Shown: positions 31,325-41,434, numbered from the stretch's first letter. The stretch is 64,000 bases of DNA from Legionella cincinnatiensis (GCF_900452415.1 NZ_UGNX01000001.1:1-64000); one strand, 5' to 3'. The notes: generated by a model from the letters alone, not told the origin. Program-made: numbers and translations.

Positions 31325-32152
31325 ATGCGCGAAATTAAAGTAGAGCGATTAATTAAAGGCATTTTAGTGCGAGAGGGCGCTGGCGTGAAATTGCAGCGCT
31401 ATATTGGTATAGAGCGAACCAATGATTTTGAGCCTCTGCTCTTGCTTGATTATTTCAATAGTGCTGATCCATTGGACTACATGGCAGGATTTCCCGATCA
31501 CCCTCATCGTGGTTTTGAAACGATTACTTATTTGCTTGATGGCAGTATTACTCATAAAGACAATAAAGGTCATAAGGGAGTTATTGGTGCAGGAGATGTT
31601 CAGTGGATGACCGCTGGAAAGGGCATTATTCATTCTGAAATGCCTTCAGCTAATGGTCGATTACACGGTTTGCAGCTGTGGTTAAACTTACCCGCAGCAG
31701 AAAAAATGAAGCCAGCACGTTATCAAGAAATGTTAAGTACTCAATTACCCGTAGAAACAAATGATTCTGGGGCGCAAATTAAGGTTATTGCCGGTCAAAC
31801 GGATATAGGTACACGTTCACCCATTAACGGTATTGCCACAAACCCATTATTTTTTGATATTATTTTGCCTCCAGACGCAAGTGTACAACAACAAATTCCC
31901 AATGATTATCAGGCTATTCTTCTTGTTATTTCGGGGACAGTTCATATTGATGATCAATTGGTTCAACACGATACTTTGGCAAAGCTGGGTTCCGGTGATG
32001 TTTTATTTTTAAGAGGTGAGACTGCCTGCCAATGCATTATGATTGCAGCTTCTCGAATTCATGAGCCTATAATGAGGCATGGGCCTTTTGTGATGAATAA
32101 TCAGGAGGAAATAATACAAGCCATGGATGATTTTCGTAGTGGTAGATTCTGA
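31325..32152 (+). CDS. Pirin-family protein
   Basis: A 275-residue bicupin. The first cupin has the metal site in FPDHPHRGFETITYLLDG and the second half HSEMPSANGRLHGLQLW, both typical of pirins; some bacterial pirins act as quercetinases. ATG 31325 is chosen because GGAG lies upstream and the pirin homology starts just after it (EIKVERLIKG); an upstream in-frame start at 31235 would add 30 hydrophobic, non-pirin residues. A 270-base gap separates it from the kinase gene and holds no gene. Confidence 0.88.
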   Translation: MREIKVERLIKGILVREGAGVKLQRYIGIERTNDFEPLLLLDYFNSADPLDYMAGFPDHPHRGFETITYLLDGSITHKDNKGHKGVIGAGDVQWMTAGKGIIHSEMPSANGRLHGLQLWLNLPAAEKMKPARYQEMLSTQLPVETNDSGAQIKVIAGQTDIGTRSPINGIATNPLFFDIILPPDASVQQQIPNDYQAILLVISGTVHIDDQLVQHDTLAKLGSGDVLFLRGETACQCIMIAASRIHEPIMRHGPFVMNNQEEIIQAMDDFRSGRF

Positions 32153-32267
32153 AACCTAATTCAATAGGGATGATCTTCTTGAAGTAGGTTTTTAGAAATT
32201 TGGTCTAAAATTGGATTATTGGGGATTATTTAGATAGATATATGCAAGTGAATAGGAGGTAACGCCT

Positions 32268-32636
32268 ATGCACCCAAGAAAAGAGCAATCAGCCAAAGAG
32301 ATTTATAATATTGTCGATCAATATTGCGAAGCAAATATACGTGCTAAATATCATACAGCTTCTGCCATATCTTTTGTTCTAGGTATTTCAGATGTTGATG
32401 CTCAGAAATTAATTAATAAAATTGTGATCGCATTACCCGATTGTTTTTTTTATTTGGCAAAACCCGAACGGATTAATGAAATGGTCAATTTTATTGCCCA
32501 ACAGTATTTACTTTTTCAAGCCCAAGAAAACATCAATGATGAGCTATTTCCTAGCATGCTTATTAATTTCGTTAACAATTTAGTAGAAGAAATTATGCTT
32601 CGTTATTACTCAATTGTTGAATCAGGTGATTTATGA
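32268..32636 (+). CDS. Unknown protein, first of a coupled pair
   Basis: A 122-residue soluble helical protein with no recognised domain. A strong ribosome binding site (AGGAGG) precedes the ATG. Its stop overlaps the start of the next gene by four bases (ATGA), so the pair is translationally coupled, which suggests the two products act together or one helps the other, as a chaperone might. That idea is inference. Confidence 0.65.
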   Translation: MHPRKEQSAKEIYNIVDQYCEANIRAKYHTASAISFVLGISDVDAQKLINKIVIALPDCFFYLAKPERINEMVNFIAQQYLLFQAQENINDELFPSMLINFVNNLVEEIMLRYYSIVESGDL

Positions 32637-33658
32637 AAAGAGAAGAAATAATTCAAGCAATAGGATTTAGCAGGGATGATTTAGATAACCTAGGTTTATT
32701 GGATAGAGTAATCACCATGACCTCTGGCCAACATTATGATTTAGGCACTGAGGAAAAAAATCGAGTTATTGCTTTTTTAGAAAAATCGATAGGGAATATG
32801 GAATTAAACAAAAAATTACTGGAGTTGGGGAAGTTAAAGCAGCAAGATACAGGAATCAGCTTTAACGTGAACCGCTTGTTGATACATTTAACGTTTAAGT
32901 CGAGACACTGGCATGAAATTCGTTTTAGTCAATATGAAAATATAACTTTGGCTCAACGCGGAACTTTATTTGATCTTGCATCTCTTGTCTCTGATTTGGC
33001 GATATTTGAACGTATAGGTTTATTAATTGACTCTTCTTTTTTGTCCCAAATGTATAAGGATGCTAAAAAGGCATCAGAAGAGGGCTTTTCTAAAGAGCTT
33101 ACTGCTTATCCTGATATGGTTTTTGAAATTAAAGCAATGAAAGGCGCACCTAGGGTACCACATATGAATTATCGTAAAGACGAATTTGTTTTAACAGAGT
33201 TTCTCTATAGTGAAGAATATAGAATTAAGTTGGATAAGCTAATTGAAAGTGATAAAACAAAAGAGTACTTAAAAAAATATTTTGGGGATGATTGGTTGCA
33301 ACAACTAGAAAAAAAATTTGATATGCTTCAACGCGAAATTCATGATAGTGAATTAATTGGGCCTCTTCATCATGGTGGCATTCGCTCAGGAACCTCCACA
33401 CGGAAGCATTTCTATGTTGAAGAGAGAAGTCCTGCCATGCTCATTTGTTCTCCATTTGTAGGTGTTTGTACGGTTAGAGCGATTAATGAGTTAAATACTC
33501 AGATTGTACAGGAGCTAAAAAATAAAGGGGCACAAGAATTACCCCTACACATATTTCAATTACCTATTAGCGAAAAACTAAAAGCATTGTCTCCCGCCGA
33601 TTTTCTTGATGCCTTAGATAAATGCCACGCTTTAGAACGATTGCCTGGAGCTACTTAA
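32633..33658 (+). CDS. Unknown protein, second of a coupled pair
   Basis: A 341-residue soluble protein of unknown family. It begins MKREEIIQAIGFSRDDL and has a His/Gly-rich segment near 245-265 (LHHGGIRSGTSTRKHFYVEE) that could form an active or binding site, followed by hydrophobic strands. No signal peptide. It overlaps the preceding gene by four bases. The size, solubility and lack of homology I can recognise make it a possible effector or a stand-alone enzyme. Confidence 0.65.
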   Translation: MKREEIIQAIGFSRDDLDNLGLLDRVITMTSGQHYDLGTEEKNRVIAFLEKSIGNMELNKKLLELGKLKQQDTGISFNVNRLLIHLTFKSRHWHEIRFSQYENITLAQRGTLFDLASLVSDLAIFERIGLLIDSSFLSQMYKDAKKASEEGFSKELTAYPDMVFEIKAMKGAPRVPHMNYRKDEFVLTEFLYSEEYRIKLDKLIESDKTKEYLKKYFGDDWLQQLEKKFDMLQREIHDSELIGPLHHGGIRSGTSTRKHFYVEERSPAMLICSPFVGVCTVRAINELNTQIVQELKNKGAQELPLHIFQLPISEKLKALSPADFLDALDKCHALERLPGAT

Positions 33659-33806
33659 TGTGCGTTCGATCTAAAAAAATAAAGTTATTTTTTTTGTCGA
33701 ACTGTTTTATTTGGAACTGGATCTCGTATAAATGCTACGCATATTATGGGATAACGTTCGTTTAATGCCATAAAAAGCATTGCTATGCCTTTTATGGCGA
33801 CTCACG

Positions 33807-35207
33807 TTACTTAAGCCACTCAGTTAACAATGATTCCATTTTTTTTCGGGCATCCTTTAGCGAATCAGAGTCAACTGATGAAGGGCTGCGTAAATCATTG
33901 CAATGAGCTTCCCCTTGAATTAATTGATAAGTTAATCTTGGATTAATCGCATTACCATTTTTTTCGGCCAGGGATAAAGTAGACCAAGGATCATTTTCTC
34001 CATTTGTAAAATAAATATTGGAAGTCAGTATACTCATTAAGGGAAAATAAAAGGCGTGGTTAAGCTCCATCGTATGGGCAGGCTCCGTTAATCCGAACAG
34101 TCGTTGGCATACATTGTAGTGATAATCCAGGTTAATCAATGATGAGCGCGTAGAAAGAGCTGGATTGGGATTAGCATTTTGCCAATATCCATATTCTTTA
34201 CATGATTGATAGTACCATTGACGCATCCCTAAACCATTTTGATAATCATGTGGATTTTCACTCATAGCACCTTGTGCGGTCATTTCTACCGCCGTAGTGT
34301 GCATATCTTTATAAAGTTTTTTAGCAAAGTATGCATAACCTTCAAGTGATGTTGGATGTTCAGAAAGACTCGAGCAGAACGCATCGCGCATTCCATATTG
34401 CACTGCTGCAGCTCCGGTATCTGCAATTAAATATAAAAAGTCAACGGGATCCTCAACTGCTGTGGCATCAAAAAGCGACTTTATTTGGGCGAATTTAACC
34501 GTATCTTCTAAGCTTGATTCTACTTGATTGACTACTTCGCGCATTTGATTGGCACATTGTAAACCAGCAACTTGCGTCACATGAGCGTCATATTCGATGA
34601 AATTTTCCTTAGCCATGACAGGAGCTGAAGAAGCTAATGCGCCTACAACTAAATAAGGGAATTTCAACCGATAATATGCTGATAAAGAACCAGGATAAGA
34701 GCCTCCAAAAGCAACCCATTTTCCATGCCAATTTTTTTCATTTTTTAAATGGCGTTGGAAATAAGCCAAATCATCCAGGGCTGCTTCTGTAGTTAAATAG
34801 TGTAAGTCATTGGTTGATAGTGAGTTAAAGGGTAGGCTTTCACCATAATAACGATGTTCTAGCGCCACCAATTTGGCATGAAATTTTTGGGCATAATTTC
34901 TAATCGCTCCATTCAGCGCTCGTTTGCTGCACGCAGATTCGCCACAAATATAAAAAAAGACTGGTGAATCATCTTTAGGCCCATATGTTTCATCAATATA
35001 GTAACGTTGAGAAAATGTACCCGTAGTAGGATTATTATGATCGATTAATTGCTTAAAATAAGCAAGATGAATGTTTTTTTCCGCGACTAACGGTGCTTTC
35101 TCTGCTTGCATTTGTTGCACATAACGCTCCACTATTCCTGCATGCGTCAGGGAAAGAGTAGAGCAAAGACCGAGGAAGAGGAGGGTATTTTTTTTAGAAA
35201 ACATCAT
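33807..35207 (-). CDS. Exported S28-family serine peptidase
   Basis: A Pro-X carboxypeptidase-like peptidase (MEROPS S28), a family of lysosomal and fungal enzymes also found in Legionella. The 466-residue product has a signal peptide ending LTHAG. The nucleophile is in FGGSYPGS (Ser about 170), the Asp in TNGENDPWS and the His in QGEAHCNDL. EHRYYGESLP near 120 is also typical. ATG 35207 is preferred because AAGGAC lies seven bases upstream; 35213 would be too close. It heads a region rich in exported proteins and probably acts outside the cell. Confidence 0.88.
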   Translation of the reverse strand: MMFSKKNTLLFLGLCSTLSLTHAGIVERYVQQMQAEKAPLVAEKNIHLAYFKQLIDHNNPTTGTFSQRYYIDETYGPKDDSPVFFYICGESACSKRALNGAIRNYAQKFHAKLVALEHRYYGESLPFNSLSTNDLHYLTTEAALDDLAYFQRHLKNEKNWHGKWVAFGGSYPGSLSAYYRLKFPYLVVGALASSAPVMAKENFIEYDAHVTQVAGLQCANQMREVVNQVESSLEDTVKFAQIKSLFDATAVEDPVDFLYLIADTGAAAVQYGMRDAFCSSLSEHPTSLEGYAYFAKKLYKDMHTTAVEMTAQGAMSENPHDYQNGLGMRQWYYQSCKEYGYWQNANPNPALSTRSSLINLDYHYNVCQRLFGLTEPAHTMELNHAFYFPLMSILTSNIYFTNGENDPWSTLSLAEKNGNAINPRLTYQLIQGEAHCNDLRSPSSVDSDSLKDARKKMESLLTEWLK

Positions 35208-35435
35208 ATGCATCGTCCTTAATAGTTATTTATTCTCAATCATTGGAAACTGTCGACGCCAAAAAGATTGGAAAATTAGAGATCGAATAAGATCGTGCGA
35301 TATCATAAATTATTTTTAAGATTCATTGTATAACTACCTGGTTTTTGGGCGTTTTTTATTAATGATTTGTTGTATTTTAATAACATCACGAATATATTAG
35401 TTAACTTTGTGTTTTGAAATGTCTATGGATGGATT

Positions 35436-36593
35436 ATGATTAAAAAATTTTTTTTAACCGCCTCTCTTGTAGCAGCACTTAATTTTGGAGGTGGTCTAAC
35501 CTATGCTGGAACAAGTATATGGGGTTTGAGTAATGTTCCTAAAATAAATAGCAAATCCTCAGCACCCTATACAGTTTATCTTGGATCTTATGCAAGTCAG
35601 AAGAATGCACGAAAAATGCAGTCCAAGTTTCAAGCAAAAGGATATAATGCTAAGCTCAAAAGGAAAAAAAATTTATATATGGTGTATGTTGGACCATTCA
35701 AAACACTGCAAGCAGTACATCAGTTAGCTTCGAGTACACCTAATCACCCGCAAGTTACAAGTATGAAACATCCAAAATTTAGTTCCAAAGATACTGCCTC
35801 AGTTAAATCCACACACCATAATAAGAAACAGATTGAGCAAATACCGCAGTCAACTCAATATCGCTTTAAAGATGAGGCTAAAAATAAGATTAAATGTAAA
35901 GATTGCCCGCTAGAATATAATCATTGGTTTGTTCAATTACAGGGAGGGGTAGTTTTTCCTTTAAGTCAAAGCAACATCTTGGTCGATAATGGGTCTAATT
36001 TTCCACCTCCAGCAAATGTAGATGCTTATTCTGTAAAACAGTCTAACCAAGGTACGATTGCGTTAACAGTTGGGGATCGAATTGCGATGCAGTCTCCGTT
36101 GATCAACCATTACACTTTAAGTGGGCGTTTGCAGTATGTGTTTTCAGCTAATGTAGGGGATACCATTATGCAATATAGCTTGCCAGAGTTTCTTAATTAC
36201 AATTATGACTGGAAACTTTCTACGCTCGCATTGACCGCGGATACTAAATTGAATTTATTTCATTTTTCAAAATTTTCTCCTTATGTAAATGGTGGATTAG
36301 GGGTATCTTTTAATGAAGCTCGCTCTTTTAACGAGACTGCTTTTTCAGACGTAACCCCTCGAATCAGCCCCGCATTTTCAAATCATACCTCAACTCAATT
36401 TACCTATCATGCAGGAGCTGGTCTAGATTTTTTATTGATACCGAATTGGCTCTTTTCAGCAGGATATGAGTTTGAATCATTTGGTGACTTCTCATCAGGA
36501 AAAGGGCAGTCGACATGGTCTGGAGAAGCGTTACGGTTAGGTAATTATCAAACAAATACTCTTTTATTTGGTGTAACTTATCTTATTAATTAA
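35436..36593 (+). CDS. SPOR-domain plus outer-membrane beta-barrel protein
   Basis: A 385-residue exported protein. After a signal peptide (cleaved near LTYAG) comes a SPOR-like repeat (YTVYLGSYASQKNARKMQSK, then VYVGPFKTLQAVHQLA, residues about 45-105), a Lys-rich linker, and a C-terminal barrel (about 160-385) with alternating aromatic strands and a terminal NTLLFGVTYLIN strand. SPOR domains bind denuded peptidoglycan at division sites, so this could link the wall to the outer membrane. The combination is unusual. The barrel resembles that of the protein at 46535-47290 (both have a YELGAGLDYLL/YHAGAGLDFLL strand). Confidence 0.72.
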   Translation: MIKKFFLTASLVAALNFGGGLTYAGTSIWGLSNVPKINSKSSAPYTVYLGSYASQKNARKMQSKFQAKGYNAKLKRKKNLYMVYVGPFKTLQAVHQLASSTPNHPQVTSMKHPKFSSKDTASVKSTHHNKKQIEQIPQSTQYRFKDEAKNKIKCKDCPLEYNHWFVQLQGGVVFPLSQSNILVDNGSNFPPPANVDAYSVKQSNQGTIALTVGDRIAMQSPLINHYTLSGRLQYVFSANVGDTIMQYSLPEFLNYNYDWKLSTLALTADTKLNLFHFSKFSPYVNGGLGVSFNEARSFNETAFSDVTPRISPAFSNHTSTQFTYHAGAGLDFLLIPNWLFSAGYEFESFGDFSSGKGQSTWSGEALRLGNYQTNTLLFGVTYLIN

Positions 36594-36790
36594 TATGTTT
36601 CTCTACTTATATGTATTATGGAACGTACACGCTTGATAGTTAGGAGGCCCAATGGTAGGGATGTTCAAAACAGGAGCTTAAAAAATAATCAGATAGGTGT
36701 GCTAATGTGACGTATTTATTGGGGAAGCAAGGCAATACTGCCCCAATGCAAAAATCTTTAATTTATATTAATGTATTACAGGGACAAAAA

Positions 36791-39496
36791 ATGAAAAGAA
36801 ATTGTGTTTTATTAGGACTAATTTTATTTAGTGCCACAGCACTTGCGTCTGATCCCGTTTCTTGGAGTCTGTCACCCAGCGGTTTTGCTGAAACCCCTGT
36901 TGGACATTCATCCCATGTTACTTATACCTTGACGAGTCATTTACCTGGTGCTGCCACCATCGTGACCAAGAGCAGCTATACGGGTAGTGGAATCACTGTT
37001 CAAGATAATTGTAACAATGTTAGACTAAATCCCTCAGGCACATGCACGATTATTTATACGTATACTCCAGTCAGTAGCCCCCAAACAGCAACAGTACAGC
37101 TCACCTATGGTTACAATAATAACCGTATTTCTTTACCCAAGCTTGTTGCTGCATCAAGCAGCACTTCAGGCAGTATTAACGGAGCTATCACCGCAAATCC
37201 CGCTACGGTCACGCTTACACCAGCACTGACCTCGGCGATCGTTGCGACTTATACCAACACCAGTTCACAGCCCATTACGGGTTATGCAGGGAATAGTGGT
37301 GGGACAGGGCTTTTTAATGTATCGCCTTTTGACTCAGCCAATATAACGCTCACTTCCAATGGATGTGGTACGTCAGCAACGCCCATCATCTTACAGCCGG
37401 CGCAAAGCTGCCAGGTAAAAGGTACCTTAACGCCGCAACAGGTTAATACGGCGAGTGTTTCTGGCTTATTTACGTTTGTTATAAATGGTCAATCAAGTAG
37501 TAGTACGCCTTCAACCACAGTGCAAATTACCCAAGGAGGGGCGGCGAATGTCACGGGAGTTATCACCGGATTGCCTGCAAGCCTCACTTTAACCCCATTG
37601 ACAAGTGCAACAATCACGGCCACTTATACAAATACGGGCAGTGGTCCTGTTACAGGAAATGCTGGTGATAACACTGGCGCAAATCTTTTTAGCCTGTCTT
37701 CTACGGGTAGCGGGGCAGGCACGGTTAGCATGGTGACAAATTTTTGCGGAACACCAAATAGCCCCGTTACCTTACAGCCAACCCAAAGCTGTACGGTACA
37801 AGCGCAAATTACCCCTACTCAAGTTGGTCCTTTAGCAGTAACAGGATTATTTACTTATAATTCCGGCTTAACTGCCCAACCCACTGCATCGACCACTGTG
37901 AACCAAGGCACCCCAGGTTCGTGTACAGTAAGTGGCGTAGCGCAACTTCCTTTGCCAGCAACATCCTATCAGTTTGAAAACAATATGATTAAGTTCGTAT
38001 TTACCAATAATTGCACGCCATCCGAAGGCAGTGCAACACTGGGGACGGTTGACATTTCTGTGACGGGGGCTGCCGCAACAATGACGAAATCCGCAGAATA
38101 CGATACCTGTTCAGGAGCAACGGTGCCAGCACAACAATCCTGCTCCGTATTAGTATCTGTGATTCCCACTGCCACTACGACTACCACAGGGGGCATGACG
38201 GTCACTGCATCGGTAACGGCCGGAGGAGTGACGTCGACGGCAACAACTTCTGCTCCTGTAAATACTAATACAAACGGACATACGGTACATTTTGTCAATC
38301 AATGCCCGTTTAATGTCTGGTATGGGATTTCCAATGCAGCAGGAGGAGTGGGTAGTCCTGATCCAACACCGGGAGCGACCAGTTCTACTGGGGCGCCATC
38401 AAGTTCTTATTATCTTGCTGCGCAAATCGATGGTATGGCACCAAGCACCATTGATTTAGCAATACCAAATGGGTATGTTAATGGAGCGATATGGCCTAGA
38501 ACCAATTGTGCGTCTGGAAATAACAGTTTTATTTGTGGCACTGGATCTTGCGGTACTGTTTCGTCAAGCTCTGGAACCTGTGTTTCCACAGGCTCTTTTC
38601 CTCAACCACAAGCACCTTATACTAAGTTGGAATTTACTATAGAAAATTCTGCTAATGCTGATGGGGTGTATGATGTGTCTATTATCGGTGGCTTGAATGT
38701 CCCTGTTGAAGTGAAGGGTTTGCTTGCAAGTAACCCATCCTCACCTTTTTCTTGTACCAGTGTTGGGGCGGTCATTCAACCGGAGGGGTATGGACTTGGT
38801 AATTGTTCCTGGGATTTTGATCCAAGCTCTTCTCCTGGCTTGAATAACAATGATTTTTACTTTGTGACTACTGGCCCCAATAATAACTGTAATTCTCCTG
38901 CTGGCGGCGCGCTTTGTGGGATGGCTTTTGGTACCTATCCTAACGGTGCCCCTATCAACAGAACCAATGGTTCGTTTTTAGGTTATTGGTCATTAAATGT
39001 GTATCAAGGATTTCCTGCTACGGCTCAGTGGGGCAGTTCGACTTACAATCTATACAACTACTATGCGATGGGTACTGCAATGAGTACGATTTCCCCGCAA
39101 AAAAATTACGGAACGGTTAGTGGCTCGGCAACTAACTTTGGCGACATGTTGATTTGTAAGCCCACCAGCAACAACTCACTCGATACCTGTTATACTAATA
39201 ATCCAGCAAGTACCTGTTGTGGCTGTGTGACTTGGAATGACACGGCTAATAGCGGAGAGTGTACTGTTCCAAATTCCGATTGGACGAGTACACAGAACAC
39301 CCCCGTTACGGCACTCCATGCCATAAGCTGGTTACACGCAGGTTGTCCGACTGCTTATGCTTATACGTTTGATGATAAATCTGCTGGAGCAACTACCTGT
39401 AATGCAGCAAATACATACACCAGCTATCAAATCACTTTTTGCCCTGGTGGCCAGACGGCATTGCCATCTGGTGCAACGGAGGGTCGGTCGTCTTGA
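36791..39496 (+). CDS. Exported thaumatin-domain protein with Ig-like repeats
   Basis: A 901-residue secreted protein. ATG 36791 follows AGGGA and starts a signal peptide (MKRNCVLLGLILFSATALAS). Then come an Ig-like N-terminal module with paired cysteines, two tandem repeats of about 120 residues (each with LTP, TYTNT, LQP.QSC blocks), and from about residue 495 a thaumatin-like domain: VHFVNQCPFNVWYG, GVYDVSIIGGLNVPVEV, and C-terminal CPTAYAYTFDD and YTSYQITFCPGG. Many cysteines indicate disulfides. Plant thaumatin-like proteins bind or hydrolyse beta-glucans; the role here is unknown. GC and Ser/Thr content are above the local average. Confidence 0.8.
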   Translation: MKRNCVLLGLILFSATALASDPVSWSLSPSGFAETPVGHSSHVTYTLTSHLPGAATIVTKSSYTGSGITVQDNCNNVRLNPSGTCTIIYTYTPVSSPQTATVQLTYGYNNNRISLPKLVAASSSTSGSINGAITANPATVTLTPALTSAIVATYTNTSSQPITGYAGNSGGTGLFNVSPFDSANITLTSNGCGTSATPIILQPAQSCQVKGTLTPQQVNTASVSGLFTFVINGQSSSSTPSTTVQITQGGAANVTGVITGLPASLTLTPLTSATITATYTNTGSGPVTGNAGDNTGANLFSLSSTGSGAGTVSMVTNFCGTPNSPVTLQPTQSCTVQAQITPTQVGPLAVTGLFTYNSGLTAQPTASTTVNQGTPGSCTVSGVAQLPLPATSYQFENNMIKFVFTNNCTPSEGSATLGTVDISVTGAAATMTKSAEYDTCSGATVPAQQSCSVLVSVIPTATTTTTGGMTVTASVTAGGVTSTATTSAPVNTNTNGHTVHFVNQCPFNVWYGISNAAGGVGSPDPTPGATSSTGAPSSSYYLAAQIDGMAPSTIDLAIPNGYVNGAIWPRTNCASGNNSFICGTGSCGTVSSSSGTCVSTGSFPQPQAPYTKLEFTIENSANADGVYDVSIIGGLNVPVEVKGLLASNPSSPFSCTSVGAVIQPEGYGLGNCSWDFDPSSSPGLNNNDFYFVTTGPNNNCNSPAGGALCGMAFGTYPNGAPINRTNGSFLGYWSLNVYQGFPATAQWGSSTYNLYNYYAMGTAMSTISPQKNYGTVSGSATNFGDMLICKPTSNNSLDTCYTNNPASTCCGCVTWNDTANSGECTVPNSDWTSTQNTPVTALHAISWLHAGCPTAYAYTFDDKSAGATTCNAANTYTSYQITFCPGGQTALPSGATEGRSS

Positions 39497-39578
39497 GGAG
39501 TCCATTTAATCTACTCATCATGCATGAAGATGCAAAATCTTTTGCGGGTCACCTAATGGCGTCTTTAAGTACGTGTCA

Positions 39579-39605
39579 CTTGGATTAGACGACGTCTAAT
39601 CCAAG
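39579..39605. terminator. Perfect 12-bp inverted repeat after the thaumatin gene
   Basis: CTTGGATTAGAC and GTCTAATCCAAG flank a three-base loop (GAC), forming a 27-bp near-perfect palindrome 83 bases after the stop. No T-run follows. A second hairpin (39666-39703, TTTAAGAGCGGTT with AACTGCTCTTAAA, 12 of 13 pairs) lies further on, followed by AAGAGC. Either could end the transcript or act as a regulator site. Confidence 0.45.
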
Positions 39606-39790
39606 CTACAGAAAAATAGGAATCAGTTTCCCTTAAACTGACGTCATTAAATGTTCACCCTATCCTTTAAGAGCGGTTTTCAACAATGACAACTGCTCTT
39701 AAAAAGAGCCCCCCATCAATCAGTTTCGACTTGTTAGTTGTTTATTAATGTGACATTATGTTGTCATTGTAATTTTATTGGGCTATTTTT

Positions 39791-41434
39791 ATGTTGAAAA
39801 AAATCCTCGGAATTGCTTTTGTTCTGATCGCATATGATGCATTTGCGGTTGAAGAGTTGGATTTGTATCAGGCGCCCTTAAGTAGTTTAAATCAGTTTTT
39901 TCTGAAACATCCTATAAAAAAAGCGGCTTATACATCAGGAACATCAAATGCAGAAAAAAATACATTACAGCAAGTAAGTCGAGCTCAAGACCATGCGAAG
40001 ATTATTACGCGCTATCAACAAATGTATCAGGGAATTCCAGTGATTGGCGCCCAAGTGATGATCGAAAATGCCCAGGTAAATGGACATTTACTCGATGACA
40101 TCCATTTGAATACCCAACCAGCGCTTAATCCGCAGCAAGCAATTGATAGCGCAAAAAAATCTTGGTTTAGTTTTAATCTCCAGATGCCTACTTACGAAGA
40201 ACTCAGTGAATTACAGATTAGGGCGACACAAAATAATGAACTTAAGTTAGTTTATCAAGTTTCATTTAAAACAACCCAAAATGATAATAAACCTGCCTGG
40301 CCATTTTTTATCGTAGATGCTCAAAGTGGTGAAATCACGAAGCAATGGAATAATATAAAAAATTATATGGATTCCGGACCAGGTGGGAACGAAAAAGTAC
40401 ATGAATATTGGTACGGAAAAGAAGGACTCCCTTTTTTGGAAGTGATGCAAGAAGGCAGCCAATGTATTATGGATACGGCTAAGGTCAAGTTAGTGAATCT
40501 TGCTTCCGCTTGGGATTGGGGTGATCTTCTAGCGACTCCTTTTCAATATCGTTGCGACCATAATGTAGAAGAAAATATAAACGGTGCTTATTCACCATCT
40601 AATGATGCCTATTATTTTGGACATATCATTGTGGATATGTATAAAGATTGGTATGGTGTTAATGCATTGCAACATGGTGATGGATCGCCAATGCAACTCG
40701 TTATGCGTGTTCATTTTGGTCAGAATTATGATAATGCCTTTTGGGATGGCCAATTTATGTCTTTTGGGGATGGGCGGGATTTTTATCCTTTAGTTTCTCT
40801 TGATGTTGCTGGGCATGAAGTAACACATGGTTTTACTGAGCAGCATTCAGGTTTAGAATATCATGATCAATCTGGTGCTCTTAATGAATCTTTATCCGAT
40901 ATGGCGGGTCAAGCGGCACGCGCCTATCTATTGGAACGATTTCCTCAGCTTTATAATAAACTTTATTTACAAGCAGATACGGTAACCTGGGGTATAGGAG
41001 AGACCATCGTTAGAGACTCATTTGGTAAAGCTTTGCGGTTTATGGATTATCCCTCTTCAGATGGGAGCTCTGCTGATTGCTTGGATAAAAAAATAGCACA
41101 AAGTCATGGTGCTTATTGTGCCATCAGTTATTCAGAATTGGTCGCTTATGCGAAGTCAAATATTGCCAATCCTCAAGAACAACAAAATTTTATTGTTCAT
41201 ACAGCGAGTGGAGTATTTAATAAAGCATTTTATTTATTATCTAAGGATATTGGTATTAAAAAAGCTTATGAAATGATGATATTAGCTAATAGCAAGTATT
41301 GGACACCTACTTCAGATTTTGTGAATGGTGCTTGTGGTGTACTTTATGCTGCAAAAGATTTGGGTGTAGATCAGAAAATGACCCAAACTATTTTTGGTCA
41401 GGTAGGTGTGAGTACTACCCGTTGTAAGATCTAA
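39791..41434 (+). CDS. Secreted M4-family zinc metalloprotease
   Basis: A thermolysin-type protease, related to the Legionella exoprotease ProA/Msp. The 547-residue preproprotein has a signal peptide ending DAFAVEE, a propeptide with an FTP-like region (about 55-190), and the catalytic domain. Zinc ligands are H342 and H346 in HEVTH and E366 in NESLSD, with the standard 19-residue spacing; the C-terminal domain has FVNGACGVLYAAKDLG. ProA is exported by the type II system and this protein is probably exported the same way. The S28 peptidase and the thaumatin, GH18 and RCC1 proteins lie around it. Confidence 0.9.
   Translation: MLKKILGIAFVLIAYDAFAVEELDLYQAPLSSLNQFFLKHPIKKAAYTSGTSNAEKNTLQQVSRAQDHAKIITRYQQMYQGIPVIGAQVMIENAQVNGHLLDDIHLNTQPALNPQQAIDSAKKSWFSFNLQMPTYEELSELQIRATQNNELKLVYQVSFKTTQNDNKPAWPFFIVDAQSGEITKQWNNIKNYMDSGPGGNEKVHEYWYGKEGLPFLEVMQEGSQCIMDTAKVKLVNLASAWDWGDLLATPFQYRCDHNVEENINGAYSPSNDAYYFGHIIVDMYKDWYGVNALQHGDGSPMQLVMRVHFGQNYDNAFWDGQFMSFGDGRDFYPLVSLDVAGHEVTHGFTEQHSGLEYHDQSGALNESLSDMAGQAARAYLLERFPQLYNKLYLQADTVTWGIGETIVRDSFGKALRFMDYPSSDGSSADCLDKKIAQSHGAYCAISYSELVAYAKSNIANPQEQQNFIVHTASGVFNKAFYLLSKDIGIKKAYEMMILANSKYWTPTSDFVNGACGVLYAAKDLGVDQKMTQTIFGQVGVSTTRCKI

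Noticed and set aside
37969..38298. 109-residue minus-strand frame in the thaumatin gene
   Set aside because: Low-complexity Val/Thr text complementary to a Ser/Thr-rich coding region.
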